Assembly: GCA_007115705.1 (NCBI GenBank)
Contig: QXEO01001137.1
Span: 682,001-746,000 of the forward strand
Direction of reading: 5' to 3'
Length of the DNA: 64,000 nt
DNA from: Dactylis glomerata
Taxonomy: Eukaryota > Streptophyta > Magnoliopsida > Poales > Poaceae
The notes below the pieces were generated by a model. The model saw nothing but the letters and a program-made list of their open reading frames with translations, was not told the origin of the DNA and searched no databases. Positions 1-11,007 of this stretch are shown here, piece after piece. Position numbers and translations under genes: made by a program. Within the stretch, counting starts at the first letter, position 1, and every line of letters starts with the position of its first letter.

Positions 1-104
1 GCTTTACTTTATTTTATTTTACCTGCATTGCTTTTTATCAAAAACCCAAAAAAATTAGAATCCTTGGTAGTTGTTTTTACTTATCTGCTTTTAGTTTTGT
101 TAAA

Positions 105-800
105 ATGAGTAATCCTGAAGTAGAAGTTCGTAGTTTTAAGCAACAAGGGGGAGAAAGTTTAAAAGATGCTTGGTACCGTATTAACAATGCTCATCATAGG
201 TGTACCAAAAAGCACTCTACCACGATCCTCCTTAGAAATTTTTATGTTGGTATATCCAGTTGGAATAGGTATGTTCTCGATACTCTTACAGGAGGTAATT
301 TTCTGGGTACTCCCGTTGGAGAAGCATGCACTATAATTGAAAGTTTAGTGGGAATACCACCTATTCATGTTGCTAAAACTGAGACCACCCTAGAGGAGGT
401 GGTAGAAAAGCTCAGCTCTTTAGAGAAAAGTTTGCCAAGTATCCTAGAAAATGCTAGCCGCGTTAGTGAATTAATAGAAAACATGGGTAAGAGAATTACC
501 ATTTTAGAGGCTAGCACTACTCATGACAATCAAAACTTAAGGATTGGTAAACTAGAGGAGTCTATGGAAACTCTTAGCTTAATCTTCTCTTCTCTTAAAT
601 TTAAGAAAGAGAAAGTGTTTGTTGGAAAAGAGCAAAAATTTATGTATGTTCCCAAGGTTTCTGCGCTTAAATCTCAACATGTTCTTAAAATTGGTAAGAC
701 TCTTAGTTCCACTAAGGGTGACTTGCAGGTTGAATCATCTTCGGGAACCTTCAAAGAGCCTACTGAGGTAACTATCACTTCATCTATTGATATTACTTGA
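105..800 (+). CDS. Gag-like protein of element A, intact reading frame
   Basis: A 231-codon ORF starts at an ATG in the same leader context as the gag starts of copies B, C and H and ends in DIT before the conserved 3' module. Residues about 10-70 (KQQGGESLKDAWYRI, then LLRNFYVGIS) resemble the C-terminal part of the plant Gypsy gag capsid domain. Residues about 95-185 are rich in Leu, Glu and Lys in heptad-like spacing (EKLSSLEKSLPSIL) and probably form a coiled coil. There is no CCHC zinc knuckle and no protease motif, so the protein is short for a Gag. It is the only undamaged copy of this gag type here; B and C carry broken versions. Its function is inferred as virus-like particle assembly. 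I cannot tell whether it is expressed. Confidence 0.6.
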   Translation: MSNPEVEVRSFKQQGGESLKDAWYRINNAHHRCTKKHSTTILLRNFYVGISSWNRYVLDTLTGGNFLGTPVGEACTIIESLVGIPPIHVAKTETTLEEVVEKLSSLEKSLPSILENASRVSELIENMGKRITILEASTTHDNQNLRIGKLEESMETLSLIFSSLKFKKEKVFVGKEQKFMYVPKVSALKSQHVLKIGKTLSSTKGDLQVESSSGTFKEPTEVTITSSIDIT

Positions 801-1456
801 TTCGCAATTTTGTGCGCCTAGCTCAAAGGCGTTAAAGAAAAGCACTCTTGGGAGATAACCCAATGTTTTCTTTTCAGTACTTTTTCTTTTATTTGAGTCT
901 TGGAAGTCATTACTACTGTAATGACCGCTCCTTATCTTATTTATTTCATTTTTGTGCCAAGAGAAGCCTCTAATTTGAGTAAGGTAAAGATTTGGGGATG
1001 TTGCTGTCCTGAAACTGTTTTCGGTGCTGCACCGTAAAAATTCGTGAAAATTCTCTGTTTATCTTTTGGACCTGAGATTTCTTGTGCATATGCCCCAGGT
1101 TATATCCAAACTTTTCTTAGTTGAACACTTTTTGATTTGAGCAACATAAAATCCCTCAAAAATTCAACCTTTGTCAGCTGTTCAGTTTTGCCAGATTTCT
1201 GCCAATATTTGTGTTTGCCACTTTATCGCTTTCTTTTGAGTTCTTTTGATCACGGAACTTTTGGGGAGGTTGCTACAGTAGTATATGCTATATATTTGGT
1301 GGTTTTGAGTTGAAACCTGAAGCAAATAGAGGATTGATTATATGTTATGCTTGCACTAATGTTGCTAATAGATTTGTGTTTAGTTTTGTATGAAGGAAGT
1401 TTTCAAGTGTAGGGATTGGAGAATGATGAGATGAGTTGAAGAATGGACAAAAGCTC

Positions 1457-1526
1457 AAGCTTGGGGATGCCCATGCATCACCCCAAGAAATATCCAAGAA
1501 GTACAAGCGTCAAAGCTTGGGGATGC
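1457..1526 (+). repeat. Two internal copies of the polypurine-tract motif
   Basis: The 14-mer AAGCTTGGGGATGC occurs at 1457-1470 and 1513-1526, and again at 3721-3734 directly before the LTR, where it is the polypurine tract. The same pair, with occasional substitutions, occurs in the corresponding place in B-H. They could act as internal plus-strand primer sites or be relics of an old duplication; the sequence alone does not decide. Confidence 0.7.
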
Positions 1527-3720
1527 CCCCGAGGCACCCCTTCTTCATCGGCAAAAATCAGGTCACCTTTCAAAACACTATATTTTTATTGCTTCATGCA
1601 CTATGTGTTTTTCTTGGAGCGTCAGTTGTTTTAGTTTTCTTAGTTGATTTAGTTTGTTTGTTTGCTGCAATAAATGGTTGGACCCCAACAAATTTCCTTT
1701 GGAGAAGTTGCTTGTTTTCATTTGCCAAGAACACTCAGTTTTTCACTCTTATCGTTTATCGAGTGTTCTTCTTTTTTCTGCTACTGCTTTTGATTTTCAT
1801 TTTCACCTTGATTTGCGTTCAGACCTTGTCATACCTTTTCATCAAGGTGTATTTTTGCCTCTGATCTTTATTGGTTTTCATCAAAAGAGGTGTTTATAAA
1901 AGTTTCAAATGGTGTTGGAAAAGAGAAAAAGCTTTGTGCAAAATAGTGGTACAAGAAGGAGCTTGTGTAGACTGCGGCTTAGGCTTTTTCATGTCATGCT
2001 TGATGTCTTTTTGATAGTATGCTTAGTGGTTTTGCTGTAGCATGACTTGTCTCAAATAACTGAGATTGCTTAATGAGCCTTTGAAAAAATCATGCGTTGT
2101 TTTTATTGTATGGAAGCATTATTTTGGTTTTCTCCTTGATGCTTTATTTGGGTTGACTTGGCGCATGCTCACACATGTTAGACTCTTACAAAGTCGCCAA
2201 TAGCCTTCATGATCATTTAGTTTTTGACTTTTGATGCCATCTTATGCTTCTTTTAATGTCGCTTTGTCGCTTTGCATGATTATGGCCATTATTGCTCTCT
2301 TAGTTGGTCGCTCCCAGTCTTTTGCTAGCCCTCGCCTTGTACTGAGTATGAGCTCTACTCGTGCATCCAACTCCTAAAAGCCAAAGTTTTCCAAAGTGTC
2401 CACCATACATACCTACTAGCAATTTGCTATTCCAAGTAAATTTGACTTGCTTTTATTTTCTCTTCAAATTAAACTCTTACCAGTGTTATGCGAAATTCGG
2501 TCAGTAAAGCTCTCACGAACCGGAAGGCACACTTTACTTTTTCCTGTTCTTAAAAATTTGACATTGTGGTCTCTTATGTTGAGTTGTTATGCTTGCAAGT
2601 TGTAAGTTTGGGACTAGCCCAGCCATGCTGTCATGGGCAAGCTTTCAACATTGCACTTCTTATTTGAGTTGATATCGTGATCTTTTGTTTATGGATGCCC
2701 GCGGTGTGAAATGAATTGGGAATCTTGTGGGGATCATGGAGTTTGTATATGTGTTAGGGAAACGCCGGGCCGCCAATCTAAGCCATGCATAATTCATGGT
2801 GGAAATTTGCAGCATACCCATGGTGAACATTCGTCGACGCATCTCATAATAAAAAGCTAAACAAAAGGCAAATAAAAGAGATGTCGAGGTGTTCATTGTC
2901 TGCTTGTCCTGTCATTTTGGTGTGGGCTTGTTCCATGTCATCGGGCACAGAGGTACCCCATTGGCGGTTCTCAATGATATGCATATACTTACAATGACAA
3001 GAGCCTTGCTTGGGACTCTAAGTAAAGTAGCATGAGGTTTGGGTACTCGTATTCACGGGGCACGAGATTTTCAACTTATGATTTGTCAAGCATATGCATC
3101 ATAATTGTTCTCGCATTAACTTTAACCATTCAAGATGCTTATGATGGGGGCAATGAGAGCTCAAAGCCGGTAAGTACCATAATTTTTGAAGGCTATAAAA
3201 CTTGCAATCACTGCTTCCCTCTGCGAAGGGCCTTTCTTTTACTTTTATGTTGAATCTCCGCCTTCTTTCTTTATGCACCATTAAGAGAGCATAGTTGTCA
3301 TTCTTAGTGTGATATGCATTGTCCCAAAGTTCATTGATTGATTCATATTGTTGGTTTCACTTGTTCTTAAATTATTTATATCTAGTCACCCTCTTAAACT
3401 TGAAGGTGTCCTATGCATTTATGTTTTGCTCTCTATGAAGGACAAGCTGAAAACCATTTGTATGTTTTTCCTTATGATTTGAACACACATTTGACTTTCA
3501 TTGTTTCATTTTCATGATCTTTTGTTTGTGTTCATTTACATGTTTAAAACATGGTTGCTAAGTTTCTTATTGTCATGATTATATCTTCATGCCCATGTTT
3601 TAAGTTCTATTGATCCCAGCTCACCAATGCTTACATATATGATCAAGATTGTGTAGGTGCATGTCACCTCAAAAATTATTCTTTTGTTATCACTTACCTA
3701 CTCGAGGACGAGCAGGAGTT

Positions 3721-3735
3721 AAGCTTGGGGATGCT
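3721..3735 (+). promoter_or_regulatory. Polypurine tract of element A
   Basis: AAGCTTGGGGATGCT abuts the LTR start TGATACG. A purine-rich tract at this place primes plus-strand DNA synthesis in LTR retrotransposons. The same tract precedes the 3' LTRs of D, E, F and H. Confidence 0.8.
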
Positions 3736-5390
3736 TGATACGTCTCAAACGTATCTATAATTTTTGATGCTCCATGCTTGTTTATACACCATTTGCCTAT
3801 TGTTTCGTTACACTTAGTGGCATTTTTATGCATTTTCCGGAACTAACCTATTAACAAGTGCCACAGTGCCAGTTTCCTGTTTTCTGCTGTTTTTGTGTTT
3901 CAGAAGTGATACACAGGAAATATTCTCGGAATTGGATGAAACAAGTTCCTGAAGTCTTATTTTACCCGGAAGCTTCCAGAGATCCGAAGGAGAGTAGGAG
4001 GCGAGGGACCAGGGGCCCACACGCACAGGCCCGCGCCACCCCCGTGTGTGGCCGCCTGGCCCCTCCTCTGACATCGACCCTTCGCCTATAAAGACCCCCC
4101 GACGAGAAAAACCTAAGTACCCAATCAATTTTCCAGAACACATCGCGATCCGCCGCCGCCGTCGACCCGAAGATCGGGAGGGTCCAGAAGCTCTTCCCGG
4201 CACCCTGCCGGAGAGGGGAATCGCCACCGGAGGTCTTCTTCATCGCCATGCTTGCCTCCGGAGCGATGAGTGAGTAGTCTACCTTGGACTATGGGTCCAT
4301 AGCAGTAGCTAGATGGTTGTCTTCTCCACTATGTGCTTCATGTTTAGATCTCATGAGCTGCCATACATGATTGAGATCACCGTTATGTAATTCTACATAT
4401 TTGGTTTGTTGGGATCCGATGAATATTGGTGTTTATGATTAAGTTGCTGTACTGAATTATATCTTTTGTTATCTCTATGTTGTTTATGATCTTGCATGCT
4501 CTCCGTTGTTAGTGGCTATCTTGGCCGAGTAGTTGCTAGTGACTCCAAGAGGGGGTATTTATGCTCGATAGTGGGTTCATGCCTCTATTTCACCTGGGGG
4601 AGTGACAGAAACCTCTAAGGTGGTAGATGTGCTGTTGCTACTAGGGAGAAAACAACATTCATATGCTCAAGGGCATATGCTTTGTTTACATTACACACTT
4701 TGCTTAATGCAATTATCTGTTGTTCGCAACTTAATACTTCTAGGGTGTTCGGATTGATATCCCCGGGGGTGGATTATTAGTCATAGATGCAGTTGGATGG
4801 CGGTCTATGTATTTTGTTGTAATGCCCAGAGTAAATCTCATAGTGATCTTCTTGACATATCACGTTATCTTTATTCTATCAATTGCCCAACTGTAATTTG
4901 TTTACCCAGCATGTGCTGTTTTATCTATGGAGAGACACCACTAGTGAACTGTGGACCCCGGTCCTATTTCCATCATATTGCTATCACCTGTTTACTTTAC
5001 TCGCACTGTTTACTTTACTCGCATATTATTACTGTTTTCCACTCGATACACTCATAACCTTTGTTTCAAGCAAACCGGTGAGATTGACAACCTCATCGCA
5101 AGTTGGGAGCAAAGTATTTGTTTGTGTGTGTGCAGGTTCCACATTGCAGCTAGCAAGCAAAGCTTGGACGAGGCGCCATATATATAAATTGTCCGCTGTT
5201 GTCGCAAACTAGCAAGCATCACCTTCAGCTGTCATTATCTCTCCTCTCCTGATCGATATTAAACCTTGGTTTCTTAACTGAGGGAAGACTAGCCGCTACA
5301 CTCATTATACCTTCCTCTTGGGGTTCCCAACGGGCTGGTTATTCACCACGCACAAGGACAGTCTGCTTCCACATCAACTGGTCGCCATCA
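3736..5390 (+). repeat. LTR of element A (type 1 LTR)
   Basis: It begins TGATACGTCTC and ends near CCATCA. The first ~350 bp are shared with every Athila-like LTR here; the second half is of the type also seen in B, C and H. It holds a TATA-like box and a GC-rich stretch. A PBS-like TGGCGCC follows 10 bp after the end, so this LTR either doubled as the 5' LTR of a further element or was copied with its leader. The end is less certain than the start because the tail differs from the other copies. Confidence 0.75.
4087..4093 (+). promoter_or_regulatory. Predicted TATA box in the LTR of A
   Basis: TATAAAG sits about 350 bp into the LTR, just after a GC-rich stretch, at the same place as the TATA-like boxes of D, E and H. 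It probably marks the U3/R promoter. Confidence 0.5.
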
Positions 5391-5420
5391 ACTAATTTTC
5401 TGGCGCCATCAACAAGTAGC
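5391..5420 (+). other. PBS-like stub and junction between element A and element X
   Basis: The LTR of A is followed by a short spacer and TGGCGCC at 5401-5407. The match to the tRNA-Asp primer site then stops and, by 5421, sequence of the 3.7-kb LTR of element X begins in mid-LTR. This is a truncation junction, not a clean insertion. Confidence 0.6.
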
Positions 5421-6616
5421 AGTTACCTTTGAAGGTGCTTAAGGTTTTAAGCCCCCCCCCCTACGTTGGGTGTGGTTGTGTCGCCTATGATGGTTGACGG
5501 GTTTAATTTGCCTATGCGTGTCGATGTGAAGCTGGAAGACCCTCTATGATGAGCCCTCGACCTGACTTCACCGTCATCACAAACTTCTAGGTCCGTCTTC
5601 GGAGCTCGGCCGACTTCGTTGCGGGTAGCTTAGTAGGGTGGCCCCCCTAAACTTTCTTGTAGAACTAGAAACGGTCTCGTTGTGATATCCTTCCCTTGCT
5701 AGGTTGGATTGATCAAGCGTGTATGGGTACATTTGTGCACCCCTGCAGGGTAAATCTTTTCGAAAAGCCGTGTCCGCGGTTATGGACGACTTGGAGCCGT
5801 TCTACTCGATCATAGAACAACTTACACCTAATTGATGATAAAAAGTGGCGTAGTTAATAGTTCTACTACAGTATTAAAATGTATAAAATTGTCAACCATG
5901 TGTGTGCCTTTGATATTGCTTCTTCATGTGGTCACAAAGAGGTGATTCATCGGCTGGGTTATGTTTGGTGTAGTATTCTAGTTTTTTTACTTTATGCGCT
6001 CTCTTATCTTATTCTGATTAGACAGAAGTTGTAGAGTGTCTCTATAGGTTCTTTAGTGCTTTCTCACTGCCGCTTAACCCCACCATATAGCCGACGTCTT
6101 TTTGAGTCTCTCGAGTTTGTCTATGTACCTCACGTACAAAGGTGGCTTGTTGACTACGTTTTATACGTCTTGAAGTCTTGCTAAGTACTTCATACTTATT
6201 GCTGCTCGTCTCGGATTTTCGCCGGAGCAGGTTTGAAGACAGGTACATGGGAGTGACGACGTTAGCAAGGTTACCCTTCCGGCTTGGCCTAGGCAGGGTT
6301 ATGGATGTCATCGTTATCTTCAGGCCTCTTAGGCCCATTTGTACTCTTGTCCGTACTCGGATACTATTTTGCTTTATGTATGATTTGGATCTTTGTATGT
6401 ATTTGTATTCTTGACTCGTTGGAGTCTTCGCGGTTACATTATATATCTTTTGTGGGTTCCATCGTGAACTTATGTAATGTTACTACCTTGATTCCACCCG
6501 CCTAATGTGTATGCTGCAACGTGCACATTTCGCTTGGTGGGCGTTTCCAAAGCGACATCGTGTGAATTGTGGCGTGATTGCTATAATTCGCAAGGTGCCG
6601 ATTTTGGGGCGTCACA
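5421..6616 (+). repeat. Truncated 5' LTR of element X
   Basis: This is the last ~1.2 kb of the LTR. It matches 22042-23234 nearly base for base, including a pyrimidine run near 5452 that is longer here. The left end is cut in mid-LTR. A 98-codon minus-strand frame (6042-6338) is open in both LTR copies, but the differences between them are mostly amino-acid-changing, so I do not call it a gene. Confidence 0.8.
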
Positions 6617-7067
6617 AGTGGTATCAGAGCCAAGGTTTTGTCGATACCCGCGGGTCCGCTCTACCTGTAGGATAACCTTGCCAATGGTCGTTGTTGAGGC
6701 TAGTGTCAAAACTATTTTGCTAAAAATTAGTTGGATAGATTTGAGTAGCTCTGCATTTTACTCCTTACCTATGTGCTTCTCTCCTCTTCCCTTTGCAAAT
6801 TTTGAGTCATCTCTCTTACCTACCTCTTTGAGTTTAGGTTTCCGCGTGGGTGGACAATCTCTTGCCTTTATCCTAATAGGTCTGTTCTTCGAGGGATCAT
6901 CATCGTCAACATGTGCAAAAGTCCTTTATTGGTGGTGTCGAGAAGGAACCTCTTGTTGGTGGTGTCGATAGGATTAACACGGTGCAAGAAGATTCGATAG
7001 TTTAACCAACTCTTCCCCCTACACGACCGTGGATCTCGGGGCGAGATCCCTTGTTGGTGGTGTTGAT
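6617..7067 (+). other. Short internal region of element X
   Basis: There is no gag or pol motif. Three copies of a motif close to TTGGTGGTGTCGA lie near 6931, 6953 and 7052, the last next to the 3' LTR. No strong polypurine tract is visible before the LTR start. Confidence 0.55.
6619..6631 (+). promoter_or_regulatory. Primer binding site of element X (tRNA-Met type)
   Basis: TGGTATCAGAGCC lies 2 bp after the LTR end. This is the usual plant initiator tRNA-Met primer complement, used by many Gypsy and Copia elements. Confidence 0.85.
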
Positions 7068-7901
7068 TGTAATGGCCCAGAAAATCCCCTTTTTAGATTT
7101 GTTTGTTCTTTTCCTTTTGTGCATCATCATGCATATTCACCTTGCATGTTTTTGTGAAAAATAAATCTTTCTTCTAAAATTTGTTGTGAATAAAAATCAA
7201 GTTTTGAAAATTGCTTTAAAACAAGATTTGAAACATCTTCCACACTTTTCTCTTATTTTTTCTCTAAAAGAATGCTGCAAGAAAAAGGAGAGAAGCAATC
7301 AGAAAAAAGGGAGGAGAAGAAAATAGGCCCAACCGGACCCCTGCAGCCCACCTAGCCCACCCTTCATCTCTTCATCTTCTTCCTTCGTACGGACGAGCAT
7401 CGGCCGGTGCCACGTACCCTGTAGCATGATGGGACGGACGCGCTTCACTCACCTCCTCCTATAAATCATTCCCTGGAGCCTAGCTGCAACCCTAGCGCTA
7501 GCTGCCCTCCTCCTATCCAAGCACCGCCGCCACTCTCCCTTTCTTCTTCTCCACGCATGCACCTGAACACCAGCATCTCTGGTTCGTGGTTGCCCCGCCA
7601 TCTTCAGCCTCCACGAGCTCGTGCAAGAGCGCCCAAAGCTTCGCTGTGCCCTCCTCATTCTTCCATCACCCTGAATCAAGCCAGGACCCCCCGCAAATCA
7701 ACTCCATGGAACTCGTCTTCCTCCTCTGGCCGCCGTCCGTCATCGACAAAATTCCACGTCGTCGCTGCTTCCTCTCCGAGCCATTCCCCGTTTTCTTGGT
7801 GAGTCCCCGGTTTCGTTCCCGCTCTCCTCCGCTGTTTCTAGTCTACTGCACCATCGATTGATCCTCACCGCCGCCGTTTGGTTTCTGCCCAAGGTCACCT
7901 A
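7068..7901 (+). repeat. 3' LTR of element X, first part
   Basis: It starts TGTAATGGCCCAG and runs to the Copia insertion site, ending in the target duplication ACCTA. It is GC-rich from about 7330. Several short open frames there overlap each other and none resembles a known protein. Confidence 0.75.
7897..7901. repeat. Target site duplication of the Copia element, left copy
   Basis: ACCTA directly precedes the element and is repeated at 20395-20399 after it. This shows that the element between is one insertion and that the flanking LTR of X was continuous. Confidence 0.9.
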
Positions 7902-8536
7902 TGATGTGTTCGTAGCATAGAAAACAAAAAAATTCCTAGGCATGAACACATAAACTAGCCAAGAGCATCTACAAGATGGTAGCAACGGAGACTAACCCTC
8001 GAAGACCGGTAGCGGGGATTACGTTCCCGCACAAACGTTGCCGATGGAGAGTCGAGGAAGATGCACGTAGTCGATGTAGTCCTTCACTTGACGTAGTCGA
8101 CGTAGTGGTTCACTTGACGATCACGAGATCGTGTACACGGCGCCACAACCGGCAGCGCCCCCGTGCTCGGTCACACGTACGGCTCGTCGTCGACTCCTCC
8201 ACGCCCTCGGTCCAGCGGGGCAGCGGAAGAAGGGATCTGCCAGACACTCCAACACTCACTTCTCCAAGTGTGTGAAACTCGAACTAACAATCCGGCAGAG
8301 CTTCGCTAAGCCAAGACGGATTTGGGGTAGCAACTTTGCGGGAGAGGGAAGAACCAAAGTGTAAGGAGAAGAGGAGTATGTCCAACATATATATAGGAGA
8401 GAGGGGGCAGCCACCCATGAGGGGTGCGGCCAGCCCCTCCCCTTTTCTCCTCTTCATGGCGGTGGTAACCCCCTCCTTTATGGAAAGGTAACCCCCCTCA
8501 TCAAATGAGTAACCCCCATTTTAATTTTGCATGACA
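7902..8536 (-). repeat. Copia 3' LTR, distal part
   Basis: It matches 18702-19337 of the 5' LTR and stops exactly at the 5' end of the first Helitron, in the host context GACA|T. Confidence 0.9.
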
Positions 8537-10944
8537 TCTTATATTTACTAATTGGAGGCACCATACGAGCTCTCACGTTAATTCTAGAGGTTAAGAAAAA
8601 TTTGTCCATTCGATGGATAAATAACGTTTGTGTCACCGTTGGATGAAAATACGAGAGGCGCCCTTCCACGCGAGCCGTCCTCTCCCTGGTATCTCCCCGT
8701 TTCCGTTGAGAAGAAAAAAATTGTGGACATCGGCTTCTAGGTCTGGCGTTGAGTTCACATCCATCTAATCCCTCCAGCATATACCTCCGTCCTCCGATCG
8801 ATTCGCCCCGGGGCATGCTAGAGCAGCAACCTCTGCCCCTTAGCACCAATCTCCTCTGCATGCCGTACTCGCTTTGAAGTTTAATTTGCAGTGCAATTAA
8901 TCGGAAGAAAACAAAGATCCCATCAAGACTACTTGCACTGATGTTCGGGCAAAAATCAAAATCCCATCGGGCACAATCCCCTGAGCTTCCATGTTTCCGA
9001 GATGATAATATCCGACATTTTTCAAGGTAATTATTTGTCCAGCCGGTAATTTCAAGCAGTCCATACGGTCGTCGTCGTTGGCCGGAAGTCACTCCACCAA
9101 TTCTTTCGCCCTCAACACATTACTACACAGAAGTCTCACATCATCCTACTACTACCTTCATGAATGCTCAACTGATCTCAATTGTTGCAAACGCGTCCAG
9201 GTGTGCTGGCAGGATACGTGAAGACAAGTACGATCATGTTTTACTCGGTTTACTTTGAGGAAAGATTAGACACATGAGAGGACTAGGTAATAAGTATATG
9301 AGGATGTCGAGTCGGCCGGCACAGCGTGGCGAGACTGGCAGCAGTATCACCTGGCATCGAGCATCGGCAATGGAGTCTGTTAATCAGTGACGTCTTTCTT
9401 GATGTTTAAGCCTGATAGTCGAACAAACCATAATTCTGCACTTCTCATGTTTCGTAATGTTTCACTTATGTTGTTGCAAAGAGCTTTTAGTTCATACATA
9501 GTGTTTTCATTTTCCCTCTTATTACTATCTTTCTGATTGAATACATTTTTACAAATGATACAGCAGGAGAGGCTACTACTACATTTAAAAATTATAAGAA
9601 ATATTTAGATGGTCATTTATAATAGAAGATTACACAGCCAACTCCAAGATCAGCCACAAGGTGCAAAACTCTGAGCAATGAAAGACCGATCAGGTAGCAA
9701 AAATTAATCAGAGGTGTGAGCTTTGAACCAAGTTTAGTAGGGTTTGGTATCACGTCAATTCATCTTTCTAGGTTTTCCGTCCACAAATTTAGATTTAGCT
9801 GAAGACCCATCTATTTGTTGGATCTGGTCACATCTCGAGTGCAATCTGAATATCTGAAATCAGAATGATTAAGTACAATGCTTATCCAGGCCATTAGGAG
9901 TAGTTTGATATATACCACAGGAAGTAGTAGTTTGATGTTTGGCATTATTTCGCAGGCATGCTTTAACCTCAGCAATCTTCTGTCATGACTCATGACTTGA
10001 TTGTACAAGAGAATTAAATTATTGAGAATTCATAGAGACAGCATAAAACTGTTGCACAGGTAGTGCTGACTCAACTCTTATTTCTCTGCTTTCTCTTCTC
10101 CTTTCTTGGATTTCACTATTAATCCTGATATACCAATGTTTTTTACCAGAGTGCTATAACAATGTTTCTGTGACACAAAAATTGATTCGCAGCGATATCC
10201 TATTGGTGCAGCAATTTTCCATGGCGCTGGCTGAAACTGGCTCTCTCAGATGTGCTGATTCGATCTTGAGTTCTTGACAAGGTGAGACCACACATTCTGA
10301 TAGGACGATGTAATTTAACTTAGGAGCATTGGTTGTCCATACTAGGGGCCTCCTAGAATTCTGATCTGTTTTTTTAAATCAAATTTTCGTTTAACAATAC
10401 TAGAGACAAGGACGTGCTGTATGCGTTCATATGTTCTCTCTCTCTACATGTATTTATTTCATGAAACTCAATTGCAAATAGTCCAGCAAAAGGTCAATAA
10501 TCCCGTCCTACTAAAATTTTTGGTCACTATATTTTAATTTTTGCAGAGCACCATGGTACACATGTATATAAATGAAAATCAAGTTAGTATGCTCAGATTT
10601 TTCATGAAAGAAGGATTAGTTATTCCGTTAATAAATTTCAAAGTTTGAAATCAGGTAAGTATTTCTTTAATCCTTTTTTCAAATAATATAGAGCATGCAT
10701 ATATCTATAGGAGAATATAGATGACATTGTTTGAACAATTTTATTTGAGCTGCAGTGTAACCATGCCACTGCTCAAGGCTCATACTTAAATGTTAGTTAG
10801 ATATGCAGGCTAAGAAAACTAGAAGTCTTTTTTTTGTTCTCACAGTGCAAATTACAAATATGTTCACTAGGTACTCTTAATTTTGTAGAACTCCGAGTCA
10901 CTATTACCTTAGTAGCCCGTGCCGGTGCACGGGTTAATGACTAG
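8537..10944 (+). mobile_element. Helitron copy 1, non-autonomous, 2408 bp
   Basis: It begins TCTTATATTTAC after an A and ends with a 7-bp-stem hairpin (10916-10922 with 10927-10933, loop CGGT), 7 bp, then CTAG followed by T. A TC start, an A/T target and a hairpin before CTRR are the defining Helitron ends. I see no Rep or helicase motif, so it is non-autonomous. A 204-codon frame on the minus strand (8478-9092) crosses the element boundary and resembles nothing I know, and a 65-codon frame at 9811-10008 is mirrored in copy 2; I call neither a gene. The host A/T rule holds at its 5' end, but the 3' flank is an inverted copy of the flank of Helitron 2. Confidence 0.85.
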
Positions 10945-11007
10945 TTGTATTAATCGGAAACATTAATACTTGTGTGATTTGGGTATTAATGTTTCCGATT
11001 AATACAA
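10945..11007. other. Centre of the palindrome: inverted pieces of Copia LTR
   Basis: 10983-11007 matches 5' LTR positions 20284-20308 in normal orientation. 10945-10979 is the same LTR site inverted and extends about 10 bp further. The LTR sequence corresponding to 19338-20283 is missing. Confidence 0.85.

Larger units (their letters stand above)
801..3735 (+). other. Conserved 3' noncoding module of element A
   Basis: About 2.9 kb between the gag stop and the LTR has no ORF I can support. It begins with a motif present in every copy (tgcgcctagctcaaaggcgt). The same module recurs in B, C, E, F and H on the plus strand and in D and G on the minus strand, with many small indels. In A the stretch from about 2432 to 3200 differs from that of D, E, F and H, although both flanks match. 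In an autonomous Athila element this space would hold pol or env-like sequence; none is recognisable. Confidence 0.75.
1..5390 (+). mobile_element. Element A: non-autonomous Athila-like LTR retrotransposon, 5' end outside the window
   Basis: The window opens in the 5' internal leader. A gag-like ORF, a ~2.9-kb noncoding 3' module, a polypurine tract and an LTR beginning TGATACG follow in order. No reverse transcriptase, RNase H or integrase motif lies between gag and the LTR. Related copies in this window (B, C, E, F, H) have a primer binding site of the TGGCGCCGTTGCCGGGGA type, matching the tRNA-Asp site known for plant Athila elements. I infer an Athila-like Gypsy element that lost pol and was moved in trans. 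Family names such as Sabrina or WHAM are possible but I cannot assign one from memory. Confidence 0.8.

Noticed and set aside
1443..1900. Overlapping frames of 60-140 codons at the PPT-like motifs (also near 32200, 37140, 48030, 52870, 55580)
   Set aside because: Different frames are open in different copies, with hydrophobic low-complexity translation from T-rich DNA; no conserved protein.
6042..6338. 98-codon minus-strand frame open in both LTR copies of element X (also 22660-22956)
   Set aside because: The differences between the two copies are mostly amino-acid changes, so there is no sign of selection for a protein.
8478..9092. 204-codon minus-strand frame at the Helitron 5' end
   Set aside because: It crosses from the Helitron into the Copia LTR, is truncated in the other arm and has no recognisable domain.
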